From positions 434,001 to 498,000 of the forward strand of contig NZ_FOFN01000002.1 of the NCBI RefSeq assembly GCF_900111025.1: DNA of 64,000 bases, written 5' to 3'. Source of the stretch: Hyunsoonleella jejuensis (GTDB taxonomy: Bacteria; Bacteroidota; Bacteroidia; Flavobacteriales; Flavobacteriaceae). Below, piece by piece: positions 8,123 to 16,075 of the stretch; position 1 is the first letter of the stretch; each line of letters opens with the position of its first letter. The position numbers and the translations under genes were made by a program. The notes below the pieces were generated by a model. It ran no database searches. It had not been told where the DNA came from and worked only from the letters and a program-made list of their open reading frames with translations.

Positions 8123-10291
8123 ATGATACACATTCACGAAAAAACATTACAAGATTTAGAATTCCCAACGGTGCTACAGCAGATTAGCGAGTTGTGCATT
8201 ACGCCTCTTGGAAACCAATCTGCTTTAAAAATTTCTCCTTTAAAAACAAAGGAAGATTTGCAGTTTGCGCTTCATCTCACCAATGAATATGTATCGTCTT
8301 TTTACAATGATAATCGCATACCTAACCATGGGTTTGATACTATTTCAAAAGAAATTCAGCTTTTAAATATTGAAAATACTTTTCTAGAAGTTCATGGATT
8401 GAAGAAAATAGTTGCAATGTCTTTAACCGTGAATAGCATCGTTACGTTTTTAAAAAAGTTTGAAGAATATTATCCAAATCTGAATGCATTTGCGGCTCAT
8501 ATTGAGGTTACTAAAGTTGTAATTGAAAAAGTAGATGCTATAGTTGATAGGTTTGGTGATATAAAGGATAATGCATCCGACACTTTATACGAATTACGAA
8601 AATCTCTAAATAAGGTAAAAGGCAAGATTAACCAAAGTTTTGCCTCGGCATTAAATACGTATCACAACCTTGAGTATTTAGATGACATTCGAGAATCAGT
8701 AGTTGAAAACCGCAGAGTGCTGGCAGTAAAGGCCATGTATCGCCGTAAGGTAAAGGGCGCTATTATGGGCGGTAGCAAAACAGGAAGCATTGTTTATATT
8801 GAACCTGAAACAACATTACAATACACAAGAGAACTCAATAATTTAGAGTATGAAGAGAAAGAAGAGGTTGTAAGGATTTTAAAAGAAGTCACCGATTTTA
8901 TGCGCCCGTTTTTACCACTTCTTAAAGACTATCAATCATTTTTGATTGATATTGATGTGATTTCAGCAAAAGCGAAGTATGCCAAATCGATGAATGCCAT
9001 TCTTCCCGAAATTTCTGAAGATAAAAGTATGTATCTCCGTGATGCGTACCACCCACTACTCTATTTAAATAATTTAGAAAAGAAGGAAAAAACGTTTCCG
9101 CAAACTCTTTCTTTAAAAGAAGACAGTAGAATTATTGTAATTTCTGGCCCAAATGCTGGAGGAAAAAGTATCACCTTAAAAACTGTAGGACTATTGCAAG
9201 TTATGCTACAAAGTGGCATGTTAATTCCTGTGCACGAGCGCAGTACTGTTTGTTTATTCGACAGAATTTTAAGCGATATTGGCGACAACCAGTCCATTGA
9301 AAACCATTTGAGCACATATAGCTACCGCTTGAAGCAGATGAACTATTTCCTTAGGAAGTGTAACAAAAACACCCTCTTTTTAATTGATGAATTTGGTACA
9401 GGAAGTGATCCTGAACTTGGTGGCGCTCTTGCCGAAACTTTTTTAGAAGAATTTTACCATCGGGAAGCTTTTGGTATCATCACAACGCACTATTCTAACC
9501 TTAAGATTCTTGCTACCGAATTACCATATATGATAAACGCAAACATGCTATTTAACGAGCGTTCGCTAGAACCTATGTTTAAATTGGTAGTTGGACAAGC
9601 TGGTAGTAGTTTTACATTTGAAGTGGCACAGAAAAATGGTATTCCGTATTCATTAATTAATCGAGCCAAGAAGAAAATTGAACGTAGTAAAATTCGTTTT
9701 GATGCCACAATTGCGAAACTTCAAAAGGAACGCTCTCGACTGGAAAAAACAGGGCAATCCTTAAAGCTAAACGAAAAAAAGAAAAGCGAGGAAGCCGATA
9801 AGCTAGAAGAAATTAATGCTAAAGTTCAAAAAAAATTGGAAAGCTATCAAGAGTTATACGATAGTAATCAACGCTTAATTTACTTAGGACAAAAAGTAAA
9901 TGATATTGCCGAAAAATACTTCGAAAACCATAAAAAGCGTGAGTTGATGGCAGAACTATTTAAATTGGTGCAAATTGAAAATTCTAAGCGTAAAAAGGTT
10001 TCGGCTAAACAGAAGCGTGCACAAAAGGCAAAAGAGCAACAGGTAAAACAAGAGGCTGAAAAGAAGGTAAATGTAATTCGCCAAAAAAAGAAAGCTGCTA
10101 AACAAAAGGAAAAAGAAAAACCAGAACCACCAAAACCTATTCTTAAAGTTGGCGATCGTGTACGCATGCATGATGGTAGAGCCATTGGTAGTATTGATAG
10201 CATTGAAAAAAACAAGGCCAATGTGAATTATGGTATGTTTACAACTAATGTGTCACTAGATTTACTGGAACTTGTTGAGGCAAAAAAGTAA
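8123..10291 (+). CDS. mutS2: MutS2-like DNA-binding ATPase lacking the Smr domain
   Basis: This is a 722-residue MutS-family ATPase. The N-terminal clamp and lever region has the MutS2-type motif SKTGSIVYIEPE (about residues 213-224). The ATPase has Walker A GPNAGGKSIT (about residue 342), Walker B LFLIDEFGTGSDPE and the following ITTHYSNLK. After residue 480 comes a long lysine-rich coiled coil. The last 50 residues are a KOW-like beta domain (ILKVGDRVRMHDGRAIG). The C-terminal Smr nuclease domain of typical MutS2 (about 780 residues) is absent. MutS2 proteins act in recombination suppression and in splitting collided ribosomes. Without Smr, nucleolytic cleavage is unlikely. Confidence 0.88.
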   Translation: MIHIHEKTLQDLEFPTVLQQISELCITPLGNQSALKISPLKTKEDLQFALHLTNEYVSSFYNDNRIPNHGFDTISKEIQLLNIENTFLEVHGLKKIVAMSLTVNSIVTFLKKFEEYYPNLNAFAAHIEVTKVVIEKVDAIVDRFGDIKDNASDTLYELRKSLNKVKGKINQSFASALNTYHNLEYLDDIRESVVENRRVLAVKAMYRRKVKGAIMGGSKTGSIVYIEPETTLQYTRELNNLEYEEKEEVVRILKEVTDFMRPFLPLLKDYQSFLIDIDVISAKAKYAKSMNAILPEISEDKSMYLRDAYHPLLYLNNLEKKEKTFPQTLSLKEDSRIIVISGPNAGGKSITLKTVGLLQVMLQSGMLIPVHERSTVCLFDRILSDIGDNQSIENHLSTYSYRLKQMNYFLRKCNKNTLFLIDEFGTGSDPELGGALAETFLEEFYHREAFGIITTHYSNLKILATELPYMINANMLFNERSLEPMFKLVVGQAGSSFTFEVAQKNGIPYSLINRAKKKIERSKIRFDATIAKLQKERSRLEKTGQSLKLNEKKKSEEADKLEEINAKVQKKLESYQELYDSNQRLIYLGQKVNDIAEKYFENHKKRELMAELFKLVQIENSKRKKVSAKQKRAQKAKEQQVKQEAEKKVNVIRQKKKAAKQKEKEKPEPPKPILKVGDRVRMHDGRAIGSIDSIEKNKANVNYGMFTTNVSLDLLELVEAKK

Positions 10292-10342
10292 CTTAGGACA
10301 AATTGGTTAACCAATTTTTAGCTATATTTATAAAAAAATAGA

Positions 10343-11206
10343 ATGAAAAAAAGTTGCCTTATAATATTCATAAGTTGTTTTATTCTTTTTTCCAATTGTA
10401 GTTCTAATTCAGACACCCCTATTATTGAAGAGGAAATAGAAGAGGAAGAAACTCCGGAAGAAGTTCCCAACATAAAGTGGCAAAATTGGTATTTATCGGT
10501 GCCTCTAAATAGAGGTGATGGTAGCGCTACATCTATTTTTTACCAAGACATTGTAAAAGATAATTTAAGTGAGCAAGCCTCAAAATACTTTTATAAAAAC
10601 AACGATGATAGCTACACCATGTACACCAAATTTACTGGATTTACTACATCTGGTCTGTCTCCGTTAGGCGATAAGTACTGCCGTACCGAATTACGTGAAT
10701 TTTGGAGAGGCGTACAATCTACAGCTGATAATTGGTCAATGGCTACTGGCACTCATATCCTAGAAACTACGTTAAAAGTAGATTATGTTGAAGGTAACGG
10801 TAAAACTATTGTAGCGCAAATTCATGGTAAAGAATCTGCTGGCATTTCAGGTAATCCGGCCACCGTTAAAATTAGATGGAATAGCGGCACCATACAAATA
10901 GATTACTATACCAAACCAGATTCTGGAAAACCATGGACTAGTGCTTTTGATGATAAAATTAACATCGCAGAAGTTGGTAACGACATTTTCACCTTCAAAA
11001 TAAAAATTGAAAATGGTAAATTTTACTATGGGTTAGTTTGTGAAGCAAAGAGTATAAATATAGATTATACTTTGGTATATGATTATGTTGGTAATGGTTA
11101 TATACACGAAAACTACTTTAAGACGGGTAATTATTTTGGATGGCATGACGACTACGAGAAAGCAGCACAGGTAACGTTGTATAAAGTAAAAACAGAACAT
11201 AATTAA
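10343..11206 (+). CDS. Polysaccharide lyase family 7 alginate lyase, lipoprotein
   Basis: This 287-residue protein has a signal peptide and lipobox (LFSNC, Cys about residue 19), then an acidic linker with many Glu. The PL7 jelly-roll follows, with its three signature strands: RTELRE (about residue 113), QIH (about residue 150) and YFKTGNY (near 258). Arg, Gln, His and Tyr of these motifs form the alginate lyase active site, which cleaves by beta-elimination. QIH rather than QVH is usually linked to G-rich or mixed alginate. Lipid anchoring and the acidic linker suggest cell-surface display, but no SusCD pair is adjacent. It converges with the cytolysin-like gene. Confidence 0.9.
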   Translation: MKKSCLIIFISCFILFSNCSSNSDTPIIEEEIEEEETPEEVPNIKWQNWYLSVPLNRGDGSATSIFYQDIVKDNLSEQASKYFYKNNDDSYTMYTKFTGFTTSGLSPLGDKYCRTELREFWRGVQSTADNWSMATGTHILETTLKVDYVEGNGKTIVAQIHGKESAGISGNPATVKIRWNSGTIQIDYYTKPDSGKPWTSAFDDKINIAEVGNDIFTFKIKIENGKFYYGLVCEAKSINIDYTLVYDYVGNGYIHENYFKTGNYFGWHDDYEKAAQVTLYKVKTEHN

Positions 11207-11283
11207 AAATAACAGCCAGCACCAAGCTGTTGAATCACAACTTTAGGCACCGACTGTATTAACTATGCAAATTAACTATAAAT

Positions 11284-12825
11284 TTAATCTCGCCTTACTG
11301 AAACCTCCGTGCAAATACCTGCAAATCTCTTGGAACAATATGCTTCAAATTTTTTATCGCTGTACAAATACCCTTCATTAAACTCCCCCATATGTTTCCA
11401 CGTTATATCCCAAACCTCAAATTGCACCTTTACATCATGTGCGCCACTTGGAGGTCTTATGGCAGGTGGGGCATCGTTTTTCTTTACCTTTTGCCAATTG
11501 GTATAATCTATAGCGTTTGACCCCTGTTTTTTATACTTAAAACGAAAACGAACATCTTGACCAATATTATTATCTAAAAATGCATTGGCATGCGAAAAAG
11601 CTTTTGTACTGCAATCTTTAATTTTATAATCGGTTGTATAACCCATTTTAGCAAAAGTGTTATCCTTTAAATATCTAACTGTATATGCAATCGGAACGCC
11701 CGGATTGTTTCTGCTATAAACTGCGTTTTCACCAGTAATGATGTGTTTTAAAGAGGCAAAACCATCGGCATTTACTGCTTCTGAAGCAACTTCAGCATTT
11801 CCCCCTATAGTTACAACAGTGATACTTGATTTTTTAAGTACTTCATCATATTCTGAATTTACACTTCCCGAGCCATTTGCCGCTCCTGTAGCATATTCCA
11901 GTACCAAATCTAAATCGATGGATTTTCTCATATCAGTAGTTTCCATTCTAAACATAATAATGCGTCCGTAAGAAACGGAATTGATGTAAGCTGGAGGCGT
12001 ATCTGAACCGATAGCGGCATCCACTTCACTAAACGTTACATCTGCACCAAATACGCTTGCAGGTGTTTTTGGAGTATCCATAGTTACAGTATAAAATACC
12101 TGTTTGTAAACCATTGCAGCAACACGTTTTGTAGTACTAGATTCGTACTCCAATTGTGAAGCTACCGAACCATTAGCCCATTCTACATTTAAACCTACAT
12201 CTAAACTTAATTGTTTTGAAGAATAAGATGTATTGGCCTGATAGCTGGAATTAGATGCATTTACATAGCCTTCTTCGTAGGCATTAGCATTCCACCACTC
12301 TAGCGCTTTATCTATACTGGTCTGTATATTGGAGTTTCGTGGATTCTCGACTACCAAAGTCCCTTGTGCGCCTATTCCTGGTAAATCAATACGCAATGTT
12401 ACAGGAGACCTGTCTAAAGTTATCGGGTTGGGCATACCGTCCAACATATCTTTATTTCCATAAACCAATGCCCCCGGCCAAATAATACCATTTGTTGGCC
12501 GTAATATGGCCACATCATCAAAGTTGGCCTCTAATGTATAGAACTTTTCTTCACATTCGTCGTAACTGCCCATGCTTGGTGTAGTTTGTGTGTTCTTAGT
12601 GTTTGTAACCGTGCGTTCTTTGGGTGCACCTCCAGTATTTTTAACATTTAGCATTGCACTTGCGTCGTAACTTAAACTAGATATTAGATCAGAAATTTCA
12701 GTTGCCTCTGGATTAACTGCTGGACCTGATGTAGTTTCTTCGGTACTGCACCCAAAAATTGCAATTAAAGCGACCATAGGTATTGCTTTAAAAAATGTTT
12801 TAATTGTTAATAGCTGTGTTTTCAT
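11284..12825 (-). CDS. Cholesterol-dependent-cytolysin-like (thiol-activated cytolysin family) lipoprotein
   Basis: This is a 513-residue protein with a signal peptide and lipobox (IFGCSTEE, Cys 26) followed by an acidic export-type signal. Domains 1-3 of the pore-forming CDC family are clear. They show IIWPGALVYGN (about 110), YKQVFYTV (about 240), PPAYINSVSYGR (about 275), SSITVVTIGG with the hinge glycine pair (about 340) and NNPGVPIAYT with LKDN (about 378). Domain 4 is reduced and divergent. The Trp-rich undecapeptide ECTGLAWEWWR of cholesterol-binding toxins is replaced by EVWDITWKHMG (about 473), and two Cys near the end are unusual. The fold is confident. Pore formation and target are not. 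Such CDC-like proteins in Bacteroidota may act against other bacteria. Confidence 0.85.
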   Translation of the reverse strand: MKTQLLTIKTFFKAIPMVALIAIFGCSTEETTSGPAVNPEATEISDLISSLSYDASAMLNVKNTGGAPKERTVTNTKNTQTTPSMGSYDECEEKFYTLEANFDDVAILRPTNGIIWPGALVYGNKDMLDGMPNPITLDRSPVTLRIDLPGIGAQGTLVVENPRNSNIQTSIDKALEWWNANAYEEGYVNASNSSYQANTSYSSKQLSLDVGLNVEWANGSVASQLEYESSTTKRVAAMVYKQVFYTVTMDTPKTPASVFGADVTFSEVDAAIGSDTPPAYINSVSYGRIIMFRMETTDMRKSIDLDLVLEYATGAANGSGSVNSEYDEVLKKSSITVVTIGGNAEVASEAVNADGFASLKHIITGENAVYSRNNPGVPIAYTVRYLKDNTFAKMGYTTDYKIKDCSTKAFSHANAFLDNNIGQDVRFRFKYKKQGSNAIDYTNWQKVKKNDAPPAIRPPSGAHDVKVQFEVWDITWKHMGEFNEGYLYSDKKFEAYCSKRFAGICTEVSVRRD

Positions 12826-13133
12826 AATGTTATATTTTATTGATTCAACACTTCGAAACTAACTATGAAAACACCTAGAATCTAATTTTTTAGGTGGACA
12901 AAAAGGGGACAACCACTGTAAATTTAGCTCCTTTTTTAACAGGACAAGCCTATTTCAAAATTAAAATAAATAAATTTAAGTTATTGATTTTCAATATTTT
13001 ATAATTATTTCGAGTAATCAAAAGAATATCAAAAACATGGACAAGCAATGGACAAGCGCTTTTTAGTAAAAGTAGCCTCTTGTAATATGAGGTAATATAA
13101 TATTTAACTTAGCAAAAGCTAATTAACACGACA
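12826..13133. other. Divergent intergenic region between cytolysin-like and TPR-regulator genes
   Basis: This is 308 bp without a gene. A variant -7 element for the minus strand (CGAAACTA on the plus strand, 12854-12861, reading TAGTTTCG) lies about 29 bp upstream of the cytolysin-like start. A variant plus-strand element, TAACTTAG (13105-13112), lies 21 bp upstream of the TPR gene. The words ATGGACAAGC and GGACAA recur here (GTGGACAAAAAGGGGACAA near 12895, GGACAAGC near 12943, twice near 13037-13055). They could be repeated operator half-sites, but this is inference. Confidence 0.4.
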
Positions 13134-15032
13134 ATGAAAAATTACCGTTTATTCTTAATTTCCGCTTTTTGTCTAACTACTCTATTTACATTTTCCCAAA
13201 ACACGAAACTTATAGATAGCTTAAAAACTGAACTTACCAATAGAAAAGAAGACGATTCTGTTAAGGTGATGATTTTAACACGATTGCATGAAAAGCTTAT
13301 GTTTTCTGAACCAGAGGAAGCTAAAAAGTACGCCCAACAGGAATTAGCAATTTCAAAAAAAATTAACTATACCAAGGGAATTGCTGTAGGCAACCTTCAT
13401 ATTGCAGATTATTTTGCCAACAGGTCTGAAAACGATTCGGCATATTTTTATTATGATAGAGCGAAAACATATTTTAAAGCAGCTAATAGTACTCGAGGTT
13501 TAATTTTTGTTAACCACTCTTTGTCTTCTATTGAAAGTAGTAACGGTAATTTAGATAACGCTATTGCGATAACCAAAGAAAATATTGAGCTTATAAAAAC
13601 CCATGAAAAGGAAGGAGATTCTAAAACAAAATTTCTTGGAGCACAATACGTTTCGTTGGCTAACATCTATATTGAAAAGGCAAATTTTAAAACAGCACTT
13701 ATTTATGCATTTCAGGCCTTGGAAGCCTTTAAATCTATAAATCATGAAACCAGAAAAGCAGATGCGCTGAAACAAATTGGCGACATAGAAAGCGGTTTAG
13801 AAAATCACGAATCGTCCATTACATATTTTAAGGAAGCTTTAGAAATTTATGAACGCTATGAAGAAACGTTTTATGCAGCTTACACCTATAATTCTCTCGG
13901 GATTTCTTATCAAAATATAAACGACTATACATCTGCCGAAAACTACTTCAATTTAGCGGTGGAAAAGGCAAAAAAGGTAGAAGATAATCTTGGGATAACC
14001 AACGCTCTTCATAACCTAGGAGACATAAAGCGCTTACAAGGTAACTACACAGAAGCAACACCTATTTTGATAGAAGCGAAAGAGATAGCCGAAAGAGCAA
14101 ATTTAAAATTAGGAATGGTTAACGCTCTAGTGAGTCTTTCAAAAATTGACTTCAGGAATAAAAACTATGATTCAGCTCTAAAACATAATGCCAAAGCAAT
14201 TGATATTGCAAAGTCATTAGGTGCCATGAGGCATCTTGCAGATTTATATAAAAACCGCTCAATGTTTTTAGAAGGTCTCAATAAAAATAATGATGCGCTT
14301 GAGTTTTTAAAATTATACCAAACTATAAACGACAGCTTATTTACTACAAAAAAAACCCAACAAATAGAGGAATTAAAGGCTATTTATGAGACCGAACAAA
14401 AAGAGACAGAAATCGCCCTTCAAAAGAAAGAAATAGAAACTTTAAATGCTCAAGCAGAAAACGATAAACTAACAAAAACCCTTTACGGCATTGGTATGTT
14501 TTCATTTTTTGTTATTTCTGGACTCCTCTATTTCAGCTTTAAACAGCGCATGAAAAAAAATAAAATAGAACGTGAAAAACAAGAGGAAATATATAAGCAG
14601 GAGATTGAATTTAAGAAAAAAGAACTAGCATCACAAACCTTACATTTGGTTCAGAAAAACACCTTTATTCAAGAGTTAAAAGATAATTTGGAAAAAATAA
14701 AACGTTCTCCTGAATTATTTAAAGTAGAGTTTAGGCGTATTGTAATGCTCCTGAAAAAGGAAAGTGCTGAAGATAAAGACTGGGAAGTTTTTAAATCTTA
14801 CTTTTCTGAGGTACACAACAACTTTGACCACAAAATAAAAGATATATATCCTGATGCCACTGAAAAAGAAATGCGTTTAGCTTCGTTTTTACGTATGAAC
14901 CTCTCTACAAAGGAAATCGCTTCTATGCTAAATGTATTACCAGAAAGTGTTTTAAAAAGTAAATACCGTTTAAAGAAAAAGCTAAACCTTACCAAGGAAA
15001 CCGACCTCAACCAATTTTTAAGTGAATTGTAA
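13134..15032 (+). CDS. Membrane-anchored TPR protein with C-terminal LuxR-like HTH
   Basis: This 632-residue protein has a signal peptide (ending near FTFSQN, residue 23) and then about eight TPR units over residues 50-420. A coiled coil is followed by one membrane helix (LYGIGMFSFFVISGLLYFSF, about residue 450), then a cytosolic coiled coil. It ends in a helix-turn-helix (MRLASFLRMNLSTKEIASML, about 580-600). The topology puts the TPRs in the periplasm and the DNA-binding domain in the cytosol, so it is a one-component transmembrane regulator type known in Bacteroidota. It is divergent from the cytolysin-like gene, which makes it a candidate controller of that gene. The ligand is unknown. 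Confidence 0.85.
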   Translation: MKNYRLFLISAFCLTTLFTFSQNTKLIDSLKTELTNRKEDDSVKVMILTRLHEKLMFSEPEEAKKYAQQELAISKKINYTKGIAVGNLHIADYFANRSENDSAYFYYDRAKTYFKAANSTRGLIFVNHSLSSIESSNGNLDNAIAITKENIELIKTHEKEGDSKTKFLGAQYVSLANIYIEKANFKTALIYAFQALEAFKSINHETRKADALKQIGDIESGLENHESSITYFKEALEIYERYEETFYAAYTYNSLGISYQNINDYTSAENYFNLAVEKAKKVEDNLGITNALHNLGDIKRLQGNYTEATPILIEAKEIAERANLKLGMVNALVSLSKIDFRNKNYDSALKHNAKAIDIAKSLGAMRHLADLYKNRSMFLEGLNKNNDALEFLKLYQTINDSLFTTKKTQQIEELKAIYETEQKETEIALQKKEIETLNAQAENDKLTKTLYGIGMFSFFVISGLLYFSFKQRMKKNKIEREKQEEIYKQEIEFKKKELASQTLHLVQKNTFIQELKDNLEKIKRSPELFKVEFRRIVMLLKKESAEDKDWEVFKSYFSEVHNNFDHKIKDIYPDATEKEMRLASFLRMNLSTKEIASMLNVLPESVLKSKYRLKKKLNLTKETDLNQFLSEL

Positions 15033-15038
15033 AGGGTG

Positions 15039-15046
15039 TATCTTTG
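15039..15046 (+). promoter_or_regulatory. -7 promoter element immediately before DCC gene
   Basis: TATCTTTG is an exact TAnnTTTG match ending 4 bp before the ATG at 15051. With the usual spacing, transcription would begin at or next to the A of the start codon, implying a leaderless mRNA. It also rules out the in-frame GTG at 15036 as start. Confidence 0.6.
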
Positions 15047-15050
15047 CAAC

Positions 15051-15470
15051 ATGACTTTTGGTGTACCCAAGGATAAACAGTTAATACTTTTTGATGGTGT
15101 TTGTAACCTTTGCAATACCTCTGTGCAGTTTGTAATAAAACATGATAAAAAAAACCGTTTTATGTTTGCTCCGTTGCAAAGCGAAACTGGAGAAAAAATT
15201 ATCAAATATTTTAATATCGATACGTCTAAAGTAGATTCTATTTTACTTTATACACCCGAGGAAGGTGTTGTTTCAAAAAGTACTGCTGCTTTAAAAGTCG
15301 CTTCTAAACTTGGTTTTCCAACAAATATGCTAAGTGTTTTTTTAATTATCCCACCGTTTATGAGCAATTGGGTTTACGATTTTGTCGCTAAAAATCGTTA
15401 CAGATGGTATGGTAAAAAAGATGCCTGTATGATTCCTACACCCGAGCTAAAGCGTAAGTTTTTGGAGTAG
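15051..15470 (+). CDS. DCC-family thiol-disulfide oxidoreductase (DUF393)
   Basis: This is a 139-residue protein of the DCC family, named for its N-terminal DxxCxxC motif, here FDGVCNLCN (about residues 14-22). The paired cysteines suggest a thioredoxin-like redox function, but substrates are unknown for most members. The typical C-terminal YRWYGKKDACMIPTPELK is present. The start at ATG 15051 is preferred over the upstream GTG because the -7 element lies between them. It follows the TPR regulator by 18 bp but seems to have its own promoter. Confidence 0.88.
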   Translation: MTFGVPKDKQLILFDGVCNLCNTSVQFVIKHDKKNRFMFAPLQSETGEKIIKYFNIDTSKVDSILLYTPEEGVVSKSTAALKVASKLGFPTNMLSVFLIIPPFMSNWVYDFVAKNRYRWYGKKDACMIPTPELKRKFLE

Positions 15471-15540
15471 TTGTTTTTTCGCTTGCTTTTCATACGCAAC
15501 CTTTTTTAGTTTTCATCATCTTTTAGAAAACACATTTCTT

Positions 15541-15963
15541 TTGAAAAAACTAATCTATATTCTTGTATTTACATTTCTTTTATCATGTGATAAAAATGAA
15601 GTTGATTGCTCAGCAGTATCTTGTTTAGAAGCAGGAATTATTGTTAATTTGATTGATGACGCTTCAAAAGAGAGCTTTTTATTATCAAATATGATTGATA
15701 AAGCAACTATTTCAATTCAAAATTCATCTGCTCTTGCTTTAGACTTCAATATTGATAAAAACACTGGTATACTAATCATACAAAAACCTAGCAATACTGA
15801 TACCGTTAAAATTAGTATTGAACCAGATACTAATTTGTTGATTTCATTTGATACATCTCTTCCAACCTCCAATGATTGTTGTGATTTTGGAGAACTTATT
15901 AACCTTCAAATCGAGAACAAGGTATTTGAAATTATTGATGGTGTAATAACAATATATGTTTAA
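15541..15963 (+). CDS. Hypothetical lipoprotein
   Basis: This is a 140-residue protein starting at TTG (MKKLIYILVFTFLLSC), with a lipobox LLSC at residues 13-16 and the acidic stretch DKNEVD after the Cys. Two further cysteines, VDCSAVSC, follow closely, and another pair (CC) occurs near residue 117. The rest is predicted beta-rich and would be exposed on the outer membrane or in the periplasm. I do not recognise the family. A start in the poorly conserved gap before 15541 is not available, so TTG is the likely initiator. Confidence 0.7.
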   Translation: MKKLIYILVFTFLLSCDKNEVDCSAVSCLEAGIIVNLIDDASKESFLLSNMIDKATISIQNSSALALDFNIDKNTGILIIQKPSNTDTVKISIEPDTNLLISFDTSLPTSNDCCDFGELINLQIENKVFEIIDGVITIYV

Positions 15964-16075
15964 TTTCACTCATTCATTCTAGTGTGCTACCGCTTAAAAA
16001 ATAGGGTTCACTCATTTTACTTTTCATAAAAGTTATTTGCTGATTAGTTTTAACCTAAACTTTAAATAACTAATC

